DNA of 64,000 bases, taken from assembly GCA_964609025.1 (NCBI GenBank), contig CAZSQM010000012.1, positions 1 to 64,000 of the forward strand, written 5' to 3'. Below are positions 60,370-64,000 of the stretch, piece by piece. Below the pieces are notes generated by a model. That model had not been told where the DNA came from, made no database searches, and worked only from the letters and a program-made list of their open reading frames with translations. Position 1 is the first letter of the stretch. The number at the start of each line of letters is the position of its first letter. The position numbers and the translations under genes are program-made. This DNA is from SIG307 sp964609025. GTDB lineage: Bacteria > Bacillota > Clostridia > Lachnospirales > Lachnospiraceae.

Positions 60370-61671
60370 ATGAGAACAATTCGTTTGACACAGGAAAGTA
60401 AAAAGAATATTTTAGAGGATTTGTTAAAGCGCAGCCCGAACCAGTATCAGGAGTATACGGAGAAGGTAGAGGCAATTTTAAAGGAAGTGAGAGAGCGCGG
60501 CGATGCGGCGGTATTTGAATTTACAAAAAGATTCGATAAGGCGGAGCTGACACCGGCAACCGTCCGTGTAACGGAAGAGGAAATTGCGGAGGCTTATGAA
60601 AAGCTTCCGGCAAGAACCGTAGAAGTCATCCGCAAGGCGATTGTCAATATTCGTGCCTATCACGAGAAGCAGAGAAGAAACAGCTGGTTTGACGCTAAGC
60701 CGGACGGAACGATTTTAGGACAGAAAATTACCCCGATTGCTTCGGTCGGCGTTTATGTACCGGGCGGTAAGGCGGCGTACCCGTCTTCCGTTCTGATGAA
60801 CGTACTTCCGGCAAAGGTAGCGGGTGTTACGCGCATCGCTATGGTAACGCCGCCGGGAGCGGACGGCAAGGTATACGAGGGAACCTTAGTTGCCGCAAAG
60901 GAAGCCGGAGTAACGGAGATTTACAAGGTGGGCGGCGCACAGGCAATCGGCGCGCTTGCATACGGTACTGCGTGTATTCCGAAGGTCGATAAGATTGTAG
61001 GACCGGGGAATATTTATGTGGCTCTTGCCAAAAAAGCGGTGTACGGACATGTCAGCATTGACTCCATTGCCGGACCGAGCGAAATACTGGTGCTTGCCGA
61101 TGAAACCGCCAACCCGACCTATGTGGCGGCGGATTTGCTTTCCCAGGCAGAGCATGACGAACTGGCGTCCGCTATTTTAATTACCACGAGCGAAGAGCTT
61201 GCAAAGAAGGTAAGCGCAGAGGTGGACCGCTTTGTGGCACAGCTTACCAGAAAGAGCATTTTGGAAAAGTCACTGGAAAATTACGGGTACATTCTGCTGG
61301 CGGATACGATGGAAGAAGCGATTAACGCAGTCAACGAGATTGCTTCGGAGCATTTGGAACTGGTAACGAAGGATGCGTTTACGGTGATGACGAAAATCAG
61401 AAACGCCGGGGCTATCTTTATCGGAGAATATTCCAGCGAGCCGCTCGGCGACTATTTCGCGGGACCGAACCATGTGCTTCCGACCAACGGCACGGCAAAG
61501 TTTTTCTCGCCGCTTGAGGTAGATGATTTTATTAAGAAGTCCAGTATTATCTCTTATTCCAGAGAAGCGCTGGAACCGATACACGAGGATATCATCGACT
61601 TTGCCAAAGCGGAAGGCCTGACGGCACATGCAAATTCGATTGCGGTACGGTTCGGAAAGGAAGTTAAGTAG
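60370..61671 (+). CDS. hisD: Histidinol dehydrogenase
   Basis: A 433-residue zinc enzyme that oxidises histidinol to histidine in the two last steps. Blocks include SVGVYVPGGKAAYPSSVLMN, VGGAQAIGALAYGT, KIVGPGNIYVALAKK, SIAGPSEILVLADE and YFAGPNHVLPTNGTAKFFSP, with the catalytic His and zinc ligands in place. The gap to hisG is 69 bases and to hisB 137 bases; the latter holds no gene I can support, only a CTCCG/CGGAG hairpin. Confidence 0.95.
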   Translation: MRTIRLTQESKKNILEDLLKRSPNQYQEYTEKVEAILKEVRERGDAAVFEFTKRFDKAELTPATVRVTEEEIAEAYEKLPARTVEVIRKAIVNIRAYHEKQRRNSWFDAKPDGTILGQKITPIASVGVYVPGGKAAYPSSVLMNVLPAKVAGVTRIAMVTPPGADGKVYEGTLVAAKEAGVTEIYKVGGAQAIGALAYGTACIPKVDKIVGPGNIYVALAKKAVYGHVSIDSIAGPSEILVLADETANPTYVAADLLSQAEHDELASAILITTSEELAKKVSAEVDRFVAQLTRKSILEKSLENYGYILLADTMEEAINAVNEIASEHLELVTKDAFTVMTKIRNAGAIFIGEYSSEPLGDYFAGPNHVLPTNGTAKFFSPLEVDDFIKKSSIISYSREALEPIHEDIIDFAKAEGLTAHANSIAVRFGKEVK

Positions 61672-61808
61672 AACCGTCATCAAAACAGTGCTCCGGCAGA
61701 TACCGTCGGAGAATGTCCCTCAACAAGCAGAAATTCAGGAGGCTTGAAAACGGTCTTGTCCGCCTGGTTTGGTACAGGCGCACAGGTGCGGAAAGAAAGG
61801 AGAAGGCT

Positions 61809-62393
61809 ATGCGGAGCGTAAAGGTAGAGCGGAATACAAAGGAAACACAGATTGTCTGTGAATTGAATCTGGACGGAACCGGAGCGACCAAAATAGATAC
61901 CGGAATCGGTTTTTTCGACCATATGTTAAACAGTTTTGCAAGACACGGTTTCTTTGACCTTACCTTGTCGGTAAAGGGCGATTTGTATGTGGACTGTCAC
62001 CACACGATTGAAGATACGGGAATTGTTCTGGGGCAGGCAATCAAAGAAGCCCTCGGCAACAAGGAGGGGATTGCAAGATACGGGTCCTTTCTTTTGCCGA
62101 TGGATGAAACGCTGGTGCTTTGTGCCGTGGATTTGTCGGGACGTCCGTACTTAAATTTTGACATGACCTTTACGACAGACCGGGTCGGCTATTATGACAC
62201 GGAGATGGTACGCGAGTTTTTCTATGCCGTATCCTACTCCGCAGGCATGAATCTCCACTTAAAGCAGCTGGACGGAACGAATAACCACCATTTGATGGAA
62301 GCGGCGTATAAGGCGTTTGCGAAGGCGCTTGATATGGCGTCTGCGGCAGAGCCGCGCTTAGTAGGAACCCTGTCTACCAAGGGAACGTTATAG
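61809..62393 (+). CDS. hisB: Imidazoleglycerol-phosphate dehydratase
   Basis: A 194-residue monofunctional HisB dehydratase. The two metal-binding duplications are seen in FDHMLNSFARHG, CHHTIEDTGIVLGQA and later NNHHLMEAAYKAFAKAL. There is no phosphatase domain, so histidinol phosphatase must be encoded elsewhere. ATG 61809 is preferred over the upstream in-frame ATG 61713, because AAAGGAG lies about nine bases before it and the family begins here. Confidence 0.95.
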   Translation: MRSVKVERNTKETQIVCELNLDGTGATKIDTGIGFFDHMLNSFARHGFFDLTLSVKGDLYVDCHHTIEDTGIVLGQAIKEALGNKEGIARYGSFLLPMDETLVLCAVDLSGRPYLNFDMTFTTDRVGYYDTEMVREFFYAVSYSAGMNLHLKQLDGTNNHHLMEAAYKAFAKALDMASAAEPRLVGTLSTKGTL

Positions 62394-62402
62394 GAGGAAA
62401 CG

Positions 62403-63122
62403 ATGAAATTATATCCGGCGATTGATATTAAAAACGGGCAGTGCGTAAGGCTCTGTCAGGGAGTGTTTTCCGATGTGAATGTGTATGCGGAAAAGCCGTA
62501 TACGGTAGCGAAGGAGTTTGAGGCGGCAGGCGCGTCTTTTCTTCATATTGTGGATTTGGACGGTGCGCTGGCGGGGCATACCGCGAACGCCGAAGCAATT
62601 TCCGAAATTGTAGAGCATGTTTCGATAAAAACGGAAATCGGCGGCGGTATTCGTAGCATAGAAGATATCAAACGGAAGTTGAATTTAGGACTGAATCGTG
62701 TTATCATAGGTACGAAGGCAGTAAAAGAACCGCAGTTTATCAAAGAAGCGATTGCGCGTTTCGGCGCGGAGAAAATCGTGATCGGAATTGACGCGAAGGA
62801 CGGGACGGTTGCCATCGAAGGCTGGGAAACGCTAAGCGACCAAAAGGCAGTGACGTTTGCCCTGGAGATGAAGGCTTTGGGTGCGACGACGGTGATTTAC
62901 ACCGATATTGCGAGGGACGGTATGCTTTCCGGTCCGAATTTTGAACGCACGGAGGAAATGATACGGGCTACCGGCATGGAAATTATTGCGTCCGGCGGAG
63001 TATCCTCTATGGAGGACTTGGTCCGTCTGGAGAAAATCGGAGCAGCCGGTGCGATTATCGGTAAGGCAATCTATGAGAAAAGGGTTAATCTTGCCGAAGC
63101 AGTGGCACGGTTTGAACGGTAG
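62403..63122 (+). CDS. hisA: ProFAR isomerase
   Basis: A 239-residue (beta-alpha)8 barrel that isomerises ProFAR to PRFAR. The first catalytic Asp is in YPAIDIKNGQCVRL, the second in IYTDIARDGML, with the phosphate sites GGGIRS and ASGGVSSM. Ten bases separate it from hisB. In the usual order hisH precedes hisA and hisF follows; neither is found here. Confidence 0.95.
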   Translation: MKLYPAIDIKNGQCVRLCQGVFSDVNVYAEKPYTVAKEFEAAGASFLHIVDLDGALAGHTANAEAISEIVEHVSIKTEIGGGIRSIEDIKRKLNLGLNRVIIGTKAVKEPQFIKEAIARFGAEKIVIGIDAKDGTVAIEGWETLSDQKAVTFALEMKALGATTVIYTDIARDGMLSGPNFERTEEMIRATGMEIIASGGVSSMEDLVRLEKIGAAGAIIGKAIYEKRVNLAEAVARFER

Positions 63123-63186
63123 GCTGTCTGCCGGAAAAGAAAGCGGATTGTCTGCTCATGCGTGAATAAAAAGTGAAGGAGAAGGT

Positions 63187-64000
63187 ATGCGAAAGAAATT
63201 ATTTGCTTATATCAATACGGAGAGTGAATTTGAGGAGAACGTGGCAGAGGCGGTCAACCGTTATTTCTTAAACGGCGCGGACGGTCTGTTCCTTTACAGC
63301 TATATTGCCGAGGATGCGTACAAAGAGGAGTTTTTTCACATGATAAAGCGTGTGACGCAGGATTTGGCGCTGCCTTATTACGTCGGCTGTCATGTGGCAC
63401 GGTTTGAGGATGTAAAGAAAGCATTTTATACCGGTGCGTCTGCGGTAGTGATTCCTGCGGATGAGCTTGGGAACTGGGATGTTATCAGAGAGTCGGTGGG
63501 ACGCTTCGGCAGCGAAAAAATCTTTGTGGAACTGAATGCGGCAAAGGCGGATACCGAGGAGGGGCTTGCGGCGCTTTCCGCTAAGGCGGCAAAGGCGTGT
63601 GAGCTTGGCGCGGGAGGACTGATGTTGAAACATGTCACCATCGGACCGCGCATGTCGGCATATTTGAAGACGTTACAGGTTCCGGTGATGGTGCGCGACA
63701 GCCTGGTGAGAAATTCCGTGGAGGAACTGCTCGGTACGGAGGGCGTGTCTATTTTGGCTACCAATTACTACAAGAATAAGGATATTCGCAGAGTAAAAGA
63801 GACTCTGACGGTCAGCGGTATTGATATGTATCATCTGGAAAGCTCCCTTCCGTTTTCCGAGTTTAAAAAGGACGGAAACGGCCTGGTTCCGGTTGTGGTA
63901 CAGGATTACCGCAGCAATGAGGTTTTAATGCTTGCATATATGAACGAGGAGTCGTATAATAAAACCATAGAGGACGGGCGCATGACGTATTATTCCCGCA
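63187..64000 (+). CDS. hisI: HisF-like domain fused to HisI, probably HisIE (partial)
   Basis: The gene runs past the window end; 271 codons are visible. Residues about 1-210 look like a TIM barrel of the HisA/HisF type (FLNGADGLFLYSYI, FVELNAAKADTEEG, VPVMVRDSLV), but the HisF start with its catalytic Asp (CLDVKDGRV-type) is missing, so it is probably not active as HisF. From about 235, VPVVVQDYRSNEVLMLAYMN and KTIEDGRMTYYSR are the start of phosphoribosyl-AMP cyclohydrolase HisI. A HisE part may follow. It ends the visible his operon. Confidence 0.82.
   Translation, partial: MRKKLFAYINTESEFEENVAEAVNRYFLNGADGLFLYSYIAEDAYKEEFFHMIKRVTQDLALPYYVGCHVARFEDVKKAFYTGASAVVIPADELGNWDVIRESVGRFGSEKIFVELNAAKADTEEGLAALSAKAAKACELGAGGLMLKHVTIGPRMSAYLKTLQVPVMVRDSLVRNSVEELLGTEGVSILATNYYKNKDIRRVKETLTVSGIDMYHLESSLPFSEFKKDGNGLVPVVVQDYRSNEVLMLAYMNEESYNKTIEDGRMTYYSR

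Overview
The window looks like a chromosomal segment of a Clostridia-class Bacillota, most likely a Lachnospiraceae member. The evidence is the gene families present (DUF1836, DUF5688, DUF6033-like, DUF3791/DUF3990, YerC/YecD, RecU, short-form HisG with HisZ, NfnAB, the ACT/DUF711 pair), strong AGGAGG-type ribosome sites, and TTGACA-17-TATAAT promoters. Nearly all genes lie on the + strand in tight operons. I see no insertion sequence, prophage, CRISPR array or rRNA.

Layout. 1-3.4 kb: remains of a DUF3990/DUF3791 cassette, a histidine phosphatase, a membrane EAL protein and a YbaK-type deacylase. 3.5-8.7 kb: a DUF6033-like protein, then an operon of ABC ATPase, membrane protein, YtrA-type GntR repressor, second ABC ATPase and second membrane protein, ending in DUF523. 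8.7-16.5 kb: an anion permease; a leader region with a 12-codon peptide and a terminator ahead of a MutS2-like ATPase without Smr domain; a small acidic membrane protein; pcrA; DUF1836; yerC. 16.8-23.2 kb: nfnAB, a GGDEF-EAL protein, DUF5688, a secreted protein and tRNA-Arg(CCG). 23.4-32.6 kb: rluF, ligA, metA, a LytTR regulator with a sensor-less AgrC-like kinase, and two ABC exporter subunits preceded by a 21-bp-spaced direct repeat that suits a LytTR operator. 32.6-37.5 kb: an accessory segment with five 52-bp tandem repeat units, a DJ-1/PfpI gene remnant, and a second GntR-ABC operon with three tandem paralogous membrane proteins. 37.5-58.1 kb: core functions, including an orphan zinc-finger anti-sigma protein, polA, coaE, an extended FtsA-like protein, WalJ-type hydrolase, ACT and DUF711 proteins, pepD, two LCP proteins, relQ, four RNA-modification or RNA-related enzymes, recU and a zinc-ribbon membrane protein. 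58.2-64 kb: a palindrome-rich spacer and the histidine operon hisZ-G-D-B-A followed by a HisF-like/HisI fusion cut by the window end.

Regulatory themes. Two paralogous YtrA-type cassettes each carry dyad operators at a near-consensus promoter; in the second cassette one perfect dyad fills the 17-bp spacer exactly and another starts inside the -10 box. The LytTR two-component pair and the following exporter pair probably form one signalling/export unit, although no precursor peptide gene is visible. Several small gene remnants (DUF3990, DUF3791, DJ-1) show ongoing decay in accessory stretches.

The best candidates for something little described are the 33-kb GntR/ABC/triple-paralog cassette with its operators and adjacent 52-bp hairpin repeats, the sensor-less kinase with paired exporters, and the leader upstream of the Smr-less MutS2. 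All positions come from reading the sequence by eye; no database or folding program was run.
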